From NCBI RefSeq assembly GCF_006385555.1, contig NZ_CP041036.1, positions 4,526,001 to 4,590,000 on the forward strand: 64,000 bases of DNA, written 5' to 3'. The DNA comes from Shewanella polaris. Lineage in GTDB: Bacteria; Pseudomonadota; Gammaproteobacteria; Enterobacterales; Shewanellaceae. Of this stretch, positions 20,064-28,919 are shown piece after piece. Both the position numbers and the translations under genes were made by a program. Under the pieces are notes generated by a model, which worked only from the letters and a program-made list of their open reading frames with translations, ran no database searches and had not been told where the DNA came from. Numbering within the stretch: the first letter of the stretch is position 1; each line of letters starts with the position of its first letter.

Positions 20064-22820
20064 ATGCCAATTATTCCTAATAACCCGCTCATCCTTGTTG
20101 ATGGCTCATCTTATCTTTATCGCGCTTATTATGCGCCGCCTCATTTAACTAATTCAAAAGGTGAAGCAACAGGCGCGGTTTATGGTGTTGTTAATATGCT
20201 TCGTAGCTTATTAAGCCGTTATAGTCCTAGTCATATTGCTGTCGTTTTTGATGCGAAAGGCAAAACCTTTCGCAACGATATGTATGGTGAGTACAAAGCC
20301 CAGCGCCCACCGATGCCTGATGATTTGCGTACTCAAATAGAACCATTACACAGAATCATTCACGCAATGGGTTTGCCTTTGATCTGCATTTCGGGTGTTG
20401 AAGCGGATGATGTGATCGGCACCATCGCCCTTCAAGCGAGTAAAGAAGGCCGTGCGACACTAATCAGTACTGGCGATAAAGACATGGCTCAACTAGTGAA
20501 TGAGCATGTCACATTAATCAATACTATGACTGACACCATTATGGGCCCTGAAGAGGTCAAAACGAAGTACGGTGTCAGCCCAGATAGAATAATCGACTTT
20601 TTAGCACTAATGGGTGATAAATCAGACAATATTCCAGGGTTACCTGGCGTCGGTGAAAAAACCGCATTAGCCATGCTCACCGGCATGGGAAGTGTAGAAA
20701 ATATCTTAGCGGATCCGCAAAGCGTCATTGATGTCGGCTTTAGAGGCTCAAAAACCATGCCGGCTAAAATTATCGACAACGCCGACATGCTAAAACTGTC
20801 TTACAAACTCGCCACCATCAAAACCGATGTTGAATTAGAACAAGATTGGCATGAGCTTAACGTTAAGCCCCAAGATCGAGATGAACTGATTAAATGTTAT
20901 TCTGAAATGGAGTTCAAACGTTGGTTAGCTGAAGTATTAGATAATAAACAACCTCACGGCACCATCAGTACAGATAGCGATGAAGAGATCACAGTATCAC
21001 CTATCATTGAAGCTGAATACGAAACAATCCTGACTGTAGAAGCACTCGATAAATGGATTGAAAAACTCAGTAGCGCCGAACTTATTTCTGTTGATACTGA
21101 AACCACCAGTCTCAATTACATGGAAGCTGAACTTGTCGGCATATCATTTACAACCGAAGTTGGCAAAGCGGCCTATTTACCGTTAGCGCATGATTACCTA
21201 GATGCACCAAAGCAAATTGATAAAGCCATTGCTCTTGAAAAACTGCGCCCGATCCTTGAAAGCGATACTCCACAAAAAGTGGGACAAAACTTAAAATACG
21301 ATATCAGTATTTTAGCCAACGCAGGTATCACCCTAAAAGGCGTCCGTTTTGATACCATGCTCGAATCCTATGTGTTTAATTCAGTGGCATCACGTCACGA
21401 TATGGATGGTTTAGCCCTCAAATACCTTGGACACAAAAACATTAGCTTCGAAGATGTTGCTGGCAAAGGCGCAAAACAACTCACTTTCAACCAAGTTCAC
21501 CTTGATGTCGCCGGACCTTATGCTGCTGAAGATGCCGATATCACTCTGCGTTTACATCAACATCTATGGCCAAGGCTTGAAAAAGAACCAGAGTTAGCCA
21601 GTGTATTTAATGAGTTAGAACTACCATTAATTCAAATATTATCCGACGTTGAGCGCCAAGGTGTATTAATCGACTCAATGTTACTGAGCCAACAAAGTGT
21701 TGAATTAGCCAAAAAGCTGGATGATCTTGAAAACAAAGCCTATGAAATAGCGGAAGAGAAGTTTAATTTAGCTTCACCTAAACAGTTGCAAACCCTATTT
21801 TTTGAAAAACTAGGTTATCCAGTAAAGAAGAAAACCCCAAAAGGGGCACCATCAACATCAGAAGAAGTGTTAGTTGAACTAGCACTAGATTACCCTTTAC
21901 CTAAAATCATCCTACAACACCGTAGTTTAGCCAAACTAAAAAGCACTTATACCGATAAGCTACCGCTTATGGTCAATGCTACGACGGGTCGAGTTCATAC
22001 CAGTTACCACCAAGCTAATGCTGCCACCGGGCGTTTATCATCAAGCGATCCAAACTTACAAAATATTCCAATCCGTACTGAAGAAGGTCGCCGTATTCGC
22101 CAAGCCTTTATCGCTCCGGCAGGACGTAAGATTTTAGCAGCCGATTACTCACAAATTGAACTGCGGATCATGGCTCATTTGTCTCAAGATGCAGGTTTAC
22201 TTAAAGCCTTTGCTGAAGGTAAAGACATTCATAAAGCTACTGCAGCTGAAGTCTTTGGGGTACATTTTGAAGAAGTGACTACAGAACAACGTCGTCGCGC
22301 CAAAGCAGTTAACTTTGGTTTAATTTATGGTATGTCTGCGTTTGGTTTAGCTAAGCAATTGGATATTCCACGTAACGAAGCGCAAACCTACATAGATACT
22401 TATTTTGCACGCTATCCCGGTGTCCTAAAATACATGGAAGAAACTCGAGCCATCGCAGCTGAGTTAGGTTATGTCTCTACATTATTCGGACGACGTTTAT
22501 ACTTACCAGAAATCCGCGATCGTAATGCAATGCGTCGCCAAGCGGCCGAACGAGCGGCAATTAACGCACCAATGCAAGGTACGGCGGCTGACATCATTAA
22601 AAAAGCTATGATACTCATTCATCAGTGGATCACCCAAGAGACTCAAGGTGAAATTACAATGATAATGCAGGTACACGATGAATTAGTGTTTGAAGTGGAT
22701 GAAGCTCAAGCTGAAGCGCTCAAAATCAAAGTGTGCGATTTAATGGCACAAGCGGCATCATTAGACGTAACCCTATTGGCAGAGGCTGGAATTGGCGACA
22801 ATTGGGATCAAGCCCACTAA
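20064..22820 (+). CDS. polA: DNA polymerase I
   Basis: 918 residues, close to the E. coli enzyme (928). It fills gaps and removes RNA primers in replication and repair. Domains in order: 5' nuclease (about 1-290, with [14 protein letters not shown] and [18 protein letters not shown]), 3'-5' exonuclease (about 330-520, with the active-site [10 protein letters not shown], so proofreading residues look intact), and the polymerase (about 530-918, with [14 protein letters not shown] motif [13 protein letters not shown] motif B and [11 protein letters not shown] motif C). A good terminator follows. The downstream order polA, spf, engB is the same as in E. coli. Confidence 0.98.
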   Translation: MPIIPNNPLILVDGSSYLYRAYYAPPHLTNSKGEATGAVYGVVNMLRSLLSRYSPSHIAVVFDAKGKTFRNDMYGEYKAQRPPMPDDLRTQIEPLHRIIHAMGLPLICISGVEADDVIGTIALQASKEGRATLISTGDKDMAQLVNEHVTLINTMTDTIMGPEEVKTKYGVSPDRIIDFLALMGDKSDNIPGLPGVGEKTALAMLTGMGSVENILADPQSVIDVGFRGSKTMPAKIIDNADMLKLSYKLATIKTDVELEQDWHELNVKPQDRDELIKCYSEMEFKRWLAEVLDNKQPHGTISTDSDEEITVSPIIEAEYETILTVEALDKWIEKLSSAELISVDTETTSLNYMEAELVGISFTTEVGKAAYLPLAHDYLDAPKQIDKAIALEKLRPILESDTPQKVGQNLKYDISILANAGITLKGVRFDTMLESYVFNSVASRHDMDGLALKYLGHKNISFEDVAGKGAKQLTFNQVHLDVAGPYAAEDADITLRLHQHLWPRLEKEPELASVFNELELPLIQILSDVERQGVLIDSMLLSQQSVELAKKLDDLENKAYEIAEEKFNLASPKQLQTLFFEKLGYPVKKKTPKGAPSTSEEVLVELALDYPLPKIILQHRSLAKLKSTYTDKLPLMVNATTGRVHTSYHQANAATGRLSSSDPNLQNIPIRTEEGRRIRQAFIAPAGRKILAADYSQIELRIMAHLSQDAGLLKAFAEGKDIHKATAAEVFGVHFEEVTTEQRRRAKAVNFGLIYGMSAFGLAKQLDIPRNEAQTYIDTYFARYPGVLKYMEETRAIAAELGYVSTLFGRRLYLPEIRDRNAMRRQAAERAAINAPMQGTAADIIKKAMILIHQWITQETQGEITMIMQVHDELVFEVDEAQAEALKIKVCDLMAQAASLDVTLLAEAGIGDNWDQAH

Positions 22821-22871
22821 TCATTGGTTTATGCTACGTTGAATTGACTTAGTGTCAGTCACGAAATCACA

Positions 22872-22905
22872 AAACACCGTATTCATTGGAATACGGTGTT
22901 TTTTT
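22872..22905 (+). terminator. Rho-independent terminator of polA
   Basis: AAACACCGTATTC and GAATACGGTGTTT pair perfectly around ATTG and are followed by a run of T. Confidence 0.9.
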
Positions 22906-22935
22906 GCGGGTATTTTTTTACCGCGAGAGCCCCTT

Positions 22936-23247
22936 ATACCAATCCTTATTAGAATATGATCTATTTTAGGCTGCGTCACTAGGCCCAGTACAATGAAAAT
23001 GACTGTAGGTGTAGTCTTCTACATCAAAGTCATTTGAAGCAGTAATGGGGGTTGTGACATAGCCCCGAAGGGCGAATTTATCAGCGTGTTCTTCTTTGTT
23101 AGCCTTTCTTAACGTACGACTGCATGGATGCAGGAGGTAGAGCAACGCAGGAGCAGTTGCCGAGAACGACTATGTCTTCAAAAGGCTGCCTCGAATACCT
23201 CACTGATAATTTTCGCTAAAAGAGCAAATTCTAATGCGGATTGGTAT
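22936..23247. mobile_element. MITE-like element with 23-base terminal inverted repeats
   Basis: The left end ATACCAATCCTTATTAGAAT and the reverse complement of the right end ATACCAATCCGCATTAGAAT agree at 18 of 20 positions, and similarity continues weakly inward. The 312-base body codes for nothing I recognise, so it resembles a non-autonomous miniature element mobilised by an unseen transposase. TA-rich sequence flanks both ends (TTATACC, GGTATTA), but a clean target duplication is not evident. It carries a CTGC-ATGGAT-GCAG hairpin at 23120-23133 of a type seen in four other places in this window. Confidence 0.65.
23120..23133. repeat. ATGGAT-loop hairpin, inside the MITE-like element
   Basis: CTGC and GCAG flank the loop ATGGAT. 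One of five hairpins in the window with this loop and different arms. Confidence 0.5.
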
Positions 23248-23326
23248 TAAACATAGCAATCGATAAACAATACGACTCAAATACCACAACATATTTATCG
23301 ATCGAGTTAACAAATAAGTACCAATT

Positions 23327-23342
23327 TGTTTCAAATATCACA
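23327..23342 (+). promoter_or_regulatory. Candidate CRP site upstream of spf
   Basis: TGTTT, six bases, TCACA: one perfect and one degenerate half-site with the correct spacing, centred about 72 bases before the spf start. In E. coli cAMP-CRP represses spf, so a site here is expected; the assignment is by eye. Confidence 0.4.
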
Positions 23343-23396
23343 GTTATTATATCTTTATATGAAAAACAGTTTTTCATTTTAAGGCGTATGAGCTAT

Positions 23397-23402
23397 TATA
23401 AT
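23397..23402 (+). promoter_or_regulatory. -10 element of spf
   Basis: Perfect TATAAT just before the first base of the Spot 42 homology; it overlaps a second possible hexamer TATTAT at 23394-23399 that would fit the start at 23407 slightly better. The -35 region (about 23371-23380) is T-rich and poor. Confidence 0.6.
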
Positions 23403-23406
23403 TTTC

Positions 23407-23515
23407 GTAGGGTACAGAGGTTAAGATGTTCAATCTTTCAAACCTTTATTTCACTAGCGATAGTGACTAGCCAAATTCGGCGCCCCAGCAACTTAGGTTG
23501 CTGGGGCTTTTTTTT
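23407..23515 (+). ncRNA. spf: Spot 42 small RNA
   Basis: About 109 bases. The 5' part matches E. coli Spot 42 nearly base for base (GTAGGGTACAGAGG, then AAGATGTTC and ATCTTTCA), and the 3' end is an equivalent terminator with CGCCCCAGCA and TTGCTGGGG arms followed by eight T. Its place between polA and engB is the classical one. Spot 42 is an Hfq-dependent sRNA that represses secondary carbon and energy metabolism genes when cAMP is low. The middle differs from E. coli but the unstructured target-pairing regions near the 5' end are kept. Confidence 0.95.
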
Positions 23516-23576
23516 GGTTTTTTTTGACCATTAAAAATATTTAGAGTAAATACTTTAATGTTTAAAAAAAAACGGT

Positions 23577-23582
23577 TATTAT
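23577..23582 (+). promoter_or_regulatory. Candidate -10 element of the second sRNA
   Basis: TATTAT seven bases before the proposed start at about 23589. A weak TTTAAT -35 lies at 23554-23559 with 17-base spacing. Confidence 0.35.
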
Positions 23583-23588
23583 AGGGTT

Positions 23589-23700
23589 ATTGAGAGTCAT
23601 CAAATTGAGTTGATGACGCTTGAGTCTTGTTGAATTTAGCTTCTCCCCAAAAGAGCTAATTTATTTGTACCGATGGCCGTTTGGTTATCGGTTTTTTTTT
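23589..23700 (+). ncRNA. Candidate trans-acting sRNA next to spf
   Basis: I do not recognise this RNA. About 112 bases between the Spot 42 terminator and engB, with three hairpins: GTCATCAA/TTGATGAC (23596-23617, 6-base loop), TTAGC/GCTAA around a loop with CTCCCCAAAAG (about 23636-23659), and a near-perfect 10-pair terminator ACCGATGGCC/GGTTATCGGT with a GTTT loop (23669-23692, including two G-U pairs) ending in nine T. It has no credible reading frame. The C-rich CTCCCC loop could pair with Shine-Dalgarno sequences. The layout (promoter, hairpins, unpaired C/U-rich segment, strong terminator) is that of an Hfq-type sRNA. I recall a report of another sRNA near spf in Vibrionaceae, but cannot compare it here. 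Confidence 0.65.
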
Positions 23701-23795
23701 GTTTAAAAATCACCACTGCTTATCACAGACGAAAAAAACCGACATAAATGTCGGCTATTAGTGCTTATTAGTAATCTGCTATATCTCCCTAACGG

Positions 23796-24470
23796 TTATT
23801 CTGAGTCTAAAGCTTGCTCAGCCTTCTGTTCTGCTAACCACTCAGGATGGCACCAGTCATTTAAAATGCTCAGCACTTTTGGCTTACCAGTGCCTTTTAG
23901 CGACGACAACGTCTCTACTTGCACTTTATCACCAAAATTCGATAAGGCTGCACGCACATCATTAACCGTCTTCATTTTGACGCTTTGAGTCAATTTATCA
24001 GATTTCGTTAATAACGCTAAGACAGGAATATTGCTTAATACAGCCCATTCAATCATCTGCATATCGAGATCTTTCAATGGATGACGAATATCCATTAATA
24101 CTACGACGCCACTTAAACAAGCACGCTTTTGTAAGTATTCACCAAGCGCTTCTTGCCATTTATTTTTTAACGCTAATGGCACTTGTGCAAAACCATAACC
24201 CGGCAAATCGACTAGACGACGATCATCATCTAATTCAAAAACGTTGATCAATTGGGTTCGACCTGGTGTTTTACTAGTTCTGGCTAAACTTTTTTGTTCT
24301 GTAAGCGCATTTAATGCACTAGACTTACCGGCATTAGAACGCCCTGCGAACGCAATCTCAATCCCGATATCCCCAGGAAGATACTGATCTAAATGCGCAA
24401 TATCTGGCGCACTAATTAAAAACTTAGCCCTACGGAAATCGATACGAGATTCAGTCACTCTACACTCCAA
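23796..24470 (-). CDS. engB: Ribosome-biogenesis GTPase EngB
   Basis: 224 residues. A TrmE-Era-EngA-like GTPase needed for 50S assembly. G motifs are clear: [16 protein letters not shown] (G1), [11 protein letters not shown] (G2 region), [13 protein letters not shown] (G3), LLTKSDKLT (G4) and SSLKGTGKP (G5). The N-terminal [30 protein letters not shown] opening is conserved in the family. Also called yihA/ysxC. The C-terminal tail is acidic and variable. Convergent with the RNA genes before it. Confidence 0.96.
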   Translation of the reverse strand: MECRVTESRIDFRRAKFLISAPDIAHLDQYLPGDIGIEIAFAGRSNAGKSSALNALTEQKSLARTSKTPGRTQLINVFELDDDRRLVDLPGYGFAQVPLALKNKWQEALGEYLQKRACLSGVVVLMDIRHPLKDLDMQMIEWAVLSNIPVLALLTKSDKLTQSVKMKTVNDVRAALSNFGDKVQVETLSSLKGTGKPKVLSILNDWCHPEWLAEQKAEQALDSE

Positions 24471-24721
24471 TTAAATTACTTCTAGACAACGCATTACCAT
24501 AAATTTTTAACAATTGCTTACTTTTGCACATTTTCGTGTAAAATATTAGCTTGATCACATTATATACCCAAGCAACGCTGATATGTGTGATGTCGTTATA
24601 AATGATTTTGCTCTATTCGAGCATGACAAACAGCATTAAAGCGCTTGGAAAAACATTTTACCACGCTTGCGGGTCTTCCTAGTAAGCTCAGGACAATAAA
24701 TTAACTAGAAGTTGGAACGCC

Positions 24722-25345
24722 ATGAAAAAGTTAGCTCTTGCGCTGTCTGTAGTCGCCTTAATGTCATCATCAGTTATGGCTGAAGGTAATGCTGAAGTAG
24801 GCAAAACTAAAGCAATCGTATGTTCTGCCTGTCACGGTGTTGACGGCAATAGCATGATTGATATGTATCCTAAATTAGCAGGCCAGCACCCTGAATATCT
24901 TGAAAAGCAATTAACAGAATTCAGATTAGCCGCTAAAACCGGCGGCAAAGAGGGTCGTATGGACCCAATCATGATCGGTATGTCTATGGGTCTAAGTGAT
25001 GAAGACATCGCTGACATATCTGCATTCTTTGCTAGCCAAGTCAAAGTTGTCGCCGATGTTGCTGACGTACCCGCTGCTGGTGAAAGTTTGTATAAAGGCG
25101 GTGATGCCGCTCGTGGTATTACCGCATGTGTTGCGTGTCACGGACCTGAAGGTCATGGCGCAGCTGCTGCAGGTTTCCCAGCTGTCGCAGGTCAACACGC
25201 TAACTATATCAAAATTCAGCTAAACAAATTCCGTGATGCTAGTCGTCACAATGATTTAAATGGCATGATGCAAGATGTAGCGAAAAAGCTATCTGATGCT
25301 GATATAGAAGTATTATCTAAATATATTTCAAGTCTTAATAAATAA
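24722..25345 (+). CDS. Diheme cytochrome c4
   Basis: 207 residues. A signal peptide (cleavage after VMA, about residue 20) sends it to the periplasm. There are two class I heme domains: CSACHG (about residue 38) and CVACHG (about residue 137), each with a distal Met region (MDPIMIGMS, NGMMQDV). Cytochrome c4 carries electrons to terminal oxidases such as cbb3. The engB-cytochrome c4 order is widespread in gammaproteobacteria. A good hairpin terminator follows. Confidence 0.94.
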   Translation: MKKLALALSVVALMSSSVMAEGNAEVGKTKAIVCSACHGVDGNSMIDMYPKLAGQHPEYLEKQLTEFRLAAKTGGKEGRMDPIMIGMSMGLSDEDIADISAFFASQVKVVADVADVPAAGESLYKGGDAARGITACVACHGPEGHGAAAAGFPAVAGQHANYIKIQLNKFRDASRHNDLNGMMQDVAKKLSDADIEVLSKYISSLNK

Positions 25346-25370
25346 TAGTACTGAATATTATTTATTAAAG

Positions 25371-25394
25371 AGTGGGCTTCCGAGCCCATTTCTT
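25371..25394 (+). terminator. Terminator of the cytochrome c4 gene
   Basis: TGGGCT and AGCCCA pair around a stable TCCG tetraloop and are followed by TTTCTTT. Confidence 0.75.
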
Positions 25395-25680
25395 TACTTA
25401 CCAAGTTGACGTTTACGTCAACTTCTTAGGTTTTACTTGACAAGGTTCACACTTTTATCGTTAAATACACCCCGTACCGAGATGAACCCAACTGTTTGGA
25501 ACATAAATCTAACAACATCAAGCAGATTTCGGACGAATACATTTAAGATATAAGAATAAAGCGAATTAATAACAATAATAATTTGAGACCGCTCACTAAT
25601 AATAACAAAATGAGTCGATATTTCAGTTTGAAATACTGGTCGTAAAATTTGTAAGGAATAGACCGATTGGTCGACATGCT

Positions 25681-25698
25681 ATTTAGCACTACCTTACA
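25681..25698 (+). promoter_or_regulatory. Candidate GacA/UvrY-type activator box
   Basis: ATTTAG, six bases, CTTACA: the right half matches the GacA/VarA box (TGTAAG, six bases, CTTACA) exactly, the left half at 3 of 6. A separate TGTAAG lies at 25650-25655. Position before a CsrB-type RNA supports the reading, the degenerate left half weakens it. Confidence 0.35.
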
Positions 25699-25719
25699 CA
25701 ATAGAGTGACCCTTAGGTG

Positions 25720-25740
25720 TTATTTGAATGATTCAAATAA
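25720..25740. repeat. Perfect hairpin near the proposed csrB 5' end
   Basis: TTATTTGAA and TTCAAATAA pair around a TGA loop. It could be the first stem of the RNA or an operator in its promoter region. Confidence 0.4.
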
Positions 25741-26041
25741 CAGCAAAACCAACACATTGTTGAGGATGCATCCACAGGAAGTTTTTACCACTCGAAGGTA
25801 CAATGTAACAAGGATGGTTAACTATTGTCATTGAAGACAATTAAGATATTGATGAGTCATTGAAGACCATCTACGGAAGCTGTAGTCAGGACGGCAACAG
25901 AATATAAAAAAGCGTCATTGATGACCAATAACAACTAAAAACGGCACGGATAGCAAAAAAATAACGATCTGACCGGGATAGTCACATAGCAAGTACGGAT
26001 ACTTGGAATCAGAATAAGGTGCGTTAAGCACTGTTTTACAA

Positions 26042-26070
26042 GGTGGCAGTTTATACTGCCGCCTTTTTTT
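26042..26070 (+). terminator. Terminator of the CsrB-type RNA
   Basis: GGCAGT and ACTGCC pair around TTAT, extended by GG/CC on the outside, followed by seven T. Confidence 0.88.
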
Positions 26071-26081
26071 ATGTCTAAATC

Positions 26082-26097
26082 ATACCAATATTGGTAT
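26082..26097. repeat. Perfect 16-base palindrome
   Basis: ATACCAATATTGGTAT lies between the CsrB-type RNA and the methyltransferase gene, 80 bases before the latter. It could be a regulator site, or two abutting ATACCAAT ends like the ends of the MITE-like element at 22936-23247 (the first 8 bases are the same). Confidence 0.5.
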
Positions 26098-26177
26098 TTT
26101 TCAAATACTTGGTATTATTTAACCGCATTCGCTATATAATCGTTAATCAAGTCAATACCTAGGTACCGCTGTATTTG

Positions 26178-26840
26178 ATGAACGTATGCCCGCTTTGTAA
26201 TCATTGTGCTGATTTTTTTGTTCAAGACAAAAAAAGAGCCTTCTATGCCTGCCCGCAATGCGGCTTAATTTTTGCTGACTCCAAATCATATCTTATGCCT
26301 AACCTAGAGCGTCAACATTATGGTCGAGCACAAAAAAAATCCAAACAAAAACAATTAACACAATTTATTTTGCCTTTACTCGATCAAATCTCTCAGCAAC
26401 AAACAGGCACGCTAAAGGGCTTGAACTTTGGCCGAGTGCTCGATGAGCAAAGCCAACAAACTATTCTAAACACTGGTAACTTAGTTAATCAGTACGATCC
26501 TTTTTTTGCAGCAGATCAGTCGGTACTAAAGCAACATTATGACTTTGTCTGTTGTTACCGTGTTTTTGAACATTTTCGTCATCCTCACCGAGAATGGATG
26601 TTACTCAATCAACTGATTAAACCCGGCGGTTGGTTAGCCATAAGTACTCCCTTATTAACCGATAAAGACCACTTTGCTAAATGGCATTACAAAAATAATC
26701 CAACTCATGTCAGCTTTTATCAGCAGGCAACATTCGAATATTTAGCATTTAATAGTGATTTTGAGCTATTATTTGCATCGAAAGATCTAGTTTTGATGCA
26801 AAAAGCATCAAAATCTGATATAAAGCGCATCCTTATTTAG
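26178..26840 (+). CDS. Class I SAM-dependent methyltransferase with zinc ribbon
   Basis: 220 residues. The N-terminus has a four-Cys zinc-ribbon-like motif (CPLC...CPQC, about residues 4-34). The remainder resembles Methyltransf_23 type proteins: the segment around NFGRVLD, the YDFVCCYRVFEHFRHPHREWMLLNQLIKPGGWLAIS region, and a C-terminal part with NNPTHVSFY. The substrate is unknown; the glycine-rich SAM loop is poorly kept. The ATG at 26178 is chosen over a TTG one codon earlier. No strong ribosome site is seen. Confidence 0.8.
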   Translation: MNVCPLCNHCADFFVQDKKRAFYACPQCGLIFADSKSYLMPNLERQHYGRAQKKSKQKQLTQFILPLLDQISQQQTGTLKGLNFGRVLDEQSQQTILNTGNLVNQYDPFFAADQSVLKQHYDFVCCYRVFEHFRHPHREWMLLNQLIKPGGWLAISTPLLTDKDHFAKWHYKNNPTHVSFYQQATFEYLAFNSDFELLFASKDLVLMQKASKSDIKRILI

Positions 26841-26895
26841 TGCCTTGTAGAAATTACTCTGCAAGGACGTGTTTAGAAAACCTAATGAGAACATC

Positions 26896-27444
26896 ATGGC
26901 TCGCAGTAAAAAAACTCGCAAAGGCGGCGAAAACGGCGCTAAGTTTGCCCCAAGAGTAAAAAAAGTTGATCGTAACGCGGTTGATGGTAAAAAATCAGAC
27001 GCTGGCCATAAATCTGGCAGCCGTCATAATGAAGCTTTGCTTAAACAAGCTTCAGGTACTACATCGGTTAAGAGTAAAGATGCACGTCATGGCAGTAAAA
27101 AGCCTGTAGCATTAACATTACCGACATCTATTACCAAACCATTGGTAGTTAAGCCTAAACAGCCTAAATTGACTGACGAACAAAAGTTATTAAAACTTGA
27201 AGAAGACCCAAGGTTGAATCAATTACTTGACCAACTTGAAGAAGGTCGTGACTTGTCTGATACCGACCAAAAATGGTTAAATACTCAATTAGACAAGATT
27301 GAACAACTGATGCTGAATTTAGGCCTTAGTGAAGGTGATGACACGCCAACTCAAAGCCCTAAAAAGCAACAGACTGATGATGAGCTATTAAATCGTTTTG
27401 AATCAGGAGCAGATTTGCTCAAAGATTATCAGCAGAAAGATTAA
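26896..27444 (+). CDS. yihI: Der GTPase-activating protein YihI
   Basis: 182 residues. YihI stimulates the GTPase activity of Der (EngA) and so tunes 50S ribosome assembly. Seen: a Lys/Arg-rich, disordered N-terminus (MARSKKTRKGG...) and an acidic C-terminal half with LEEDPRLNQLLDQLEEGRDLSDTDQKWL, which is the conserved YihI core. The start at 26896 gives the usual MARSKKTRK N-terminus; an earlier in-frame ATG is less likely. Ends at a terminator (27491-27517). Confidence 0.92.
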   Translation: MARSKKTRKGGENGAKFAPRVKKVDRNAVDGKKSDAGHKSGSRHNEALLKQASGTTSVKSKDARHGSKKPVALTLPTSITKPLVVKPKQPKLTDEQKLLKLEEDPRLNQLLDQLEEGRDLSDTDQKWLNTQLDKIEQLMLNLGLSEGDDTPTQSPKKQQTDDELLNRFESGADLLKDYQQKD

Positions 27445-27490
27445 TCTTCTCGATAAAGTAATACCAAGCTATTTCTTGGTTTGATGTTTA

Positions 27491-27517
27491 AAAACTGGCG
27501 CATATGGCGCCAGTTTT
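27491..27517 (+). terminator. Terminator after yihI
   Basis: AAAACTGGCGC and GCGCCAGTTTT form a perfect 11-base stem around ATATG. Confidence 0.8.
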
Positions 27518-27538
27518 GTATTCAAAAAAGGATAAATT

Positions 27539-28006
27539 GTGTCTACAACGGTCATCATTATTGCTCTAGTTATTATTATTGCCCTTGCAAGCTATGCAAC
27601 ACACTTGCTGTTAACACTTAAACGTCAAACACAAGCTAATCAACAAGCACTGGCAGAGCGTAAGGCTAAAGCCGACGAGCGTAGACAACAAATACTGACA
27701 GATATCCGTTACATTGCCGCTGCGATGTTAGAAGAGCGCTGTGAGCTGTCAGAAGGCGTTATGCGCATAGGGAAGTTATTTGACGTATTATCTATGTCGG
27801 AACAAGTTATGGGAGACTTCCCTAATCTGTTTACCCATTATAAATTGATTCGAAATCACCCCATCATGGAAGCGCGTACAGACTTGCCTAAGCAACAACG
27901 GATGAAGTTTGATTTAGAACGTATGAAATCAGAAGCAGCATTAGAACAACTTATTTTAGACGAGACAAAACACATTGCTGAATTTGATAAACCAATGACT
28001 CATTAA
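27539..28006 (+). CDS. DUF2489 membrane-anchored protein
   Basis: 155 residues. A single N-terminal membrane helix (about residues 4-26) is followed by a basic, coiled-coil-prone section and RYIAAAMLEERCELSEGVMRIGKLFDVL, the DUF2489 core. Function unknown. GTG start at 27539, supported by AAGGA 9 bases upstream; the upstream terminator arms end 22 bases before it. The neighbour yihI also goes with this protein in related genomes as far as I recall. Confidence 0.85.
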   Translation: MSTTVIIIALVIIIALASYATHLLLTLKRQTQANQQALAERKAKADERRQQILTDIRYIAAAMLEERCELSEGVMRIGKLFDVLSMSEQVMGDFPNLFTHYKLIRNHPIMEARTDLPKQQRMKFDLERMKSEAALEQLILDETKHIAEFDKPMTH

Positions 28007-28196
28007 CGCTGACGTTATCCACAAGTCATAAGCAAAGAGCAACATGGCACGTTATACTGTAAAAGGTCTAAACCAAATCATCTCCTGACCGTTTGCTAAT
28101 GCGGTTAAATAATGGCTAGATTATCTTCTGCCTTTTTCTGTATCAAATGAATAAAAATAATAACAAGCGTTAACGCTCAATGATTGGGAGCAAAAT

Positions 28197-28769
28197 ATGT
28201 TCTATACACTTTGTTCAGGATTACTTCGCGTTATGGGTTGGAAATTTGAAGGCCAACTCGATACCACTCAACCCTGCGTAATGATTGTTGGGCCACACAC
28301 GAGCAACTGGGATTTTGTCATTGGGATCCTTGCCCGCAGTGCTTTAAACACTAAAATCCATTTTTTAGGTAAACACCAATTATTTATCGCCCCTTGGGGA
28401 TGGTTGTTTCGAGCCATGGGTGGAAGCCCTGTTGATCGACGAAAACACAACAATTTGGTCGATGCCGCGGCTCAACTTTTTCAACAAAATCAGAATTACA
28501 AATTAGCGTTAGCACCCGAAGGAACCCGCAGCCAGGTCAATCGTTGGAAAAGCGGTTTTTATCATATTGCAGTGAAATCAGAAGTGAATATTGTGCCTGT
28601 TGGTTTAGACTTTGGTCGAAAAACCATAGTGCTGGCACTGCCTATGGCACCCACGGGCAATATCGAAATCGACATAAATCAATTAATGGACTTTTATCGA
28701 ACGATTAAAGGCTGCCATCCAAAAGCTATTCCTATATATCTGTTAAGGTCCACACCAGAACGCAACTGA
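28197..28769 (+). CDS. PlsC-type acyltransferase
   Basis: 190 residues. 1-acyl-glycerol-3-phosphate acyltransferase fold. Motif I appears as VGPHTSNWDFVIG, with H-T-S-N-W-D in place of the usual H-x4-D; motif III is LALAPEGTRSQVNRWKSGFYHIA and motif IV is VNIVPVGLDFG. The acyl acceptor is unknown: the HTSNWDF variant is widespread in a family separate from the essential PlsC. A ribosome site GGGAGC lies 7 bases before the ATG. Confidence 0.85.
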   Translation: MFYTLCSGLLRVMGWKFEGQLDTTQPCVMIVGPHTSNWDFVIGILARSALNTKIHFLGKHQLFIAPWGWLFRAMGGSPVDRRKHNNLVDAAAQLFQQNQNYKLALAPEGTRSQVNRWKSGFYHIAVKSEVNIVPVGLDFGRKTIVLALPMAPTGNIEIDINQLMDFYRTIKGCHPKAIPIYLLRSTPERN

Positions 28770-28919
28770 GGATTTAATACGTTAAGTATATTCCCCAAGC
28801 TATTCTCAGCTAACAAATTGCCATCACCCAAGGTTAGTGTGCATAGGCGTTACCAATTAGCTTGCGCTGGTATCGCCCAAAACAACGACACCAGCGCCAA
28901 TGGTTTATCTAGCCTCTTA

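Larger units (their letters stand above)
25710..26070 (+). ncRNA. csrB: CsrB-type regulatory RNA (CsrA sponge)
   Basis: The 3' end is firm and the 5' end is a guess (between about 25700 and 25750). Between 25764 and 26007 there are nine GGA motifs, about one per 27 bases, many as ANGGA or in hairpin loops: CTAC/GTAG around GGAAG (25871-25884) and GTA/TAC around CGGA (25993-26002). Other hairpins include ATTGTC/GACAAT and GTCAT/ATGAC. It ends in a strong terminator with GGCAGT/ACTGCC arms (26042-26063) and seven T. No reading frame is credible in about 700 bases. CsrB-type RNAs bind many CsrA dimers through GGA loops and so relieve translational repression; the BarA/UvrY (GacS/GacA) system drives them. 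Confidence 0.82.

Noticed and set aside
23241..23534. 97-residue open frame covering the spf gene
   Set aside because: It spans the Spot 42 RNA and its terminator; no family match and no start signal.
25650..25655. Isolated TGTAAG as a second GacA half-site
   Set aside because: It is too far from CTTACA (37 bases between) to form one box; kept only as context for the site at 25681.
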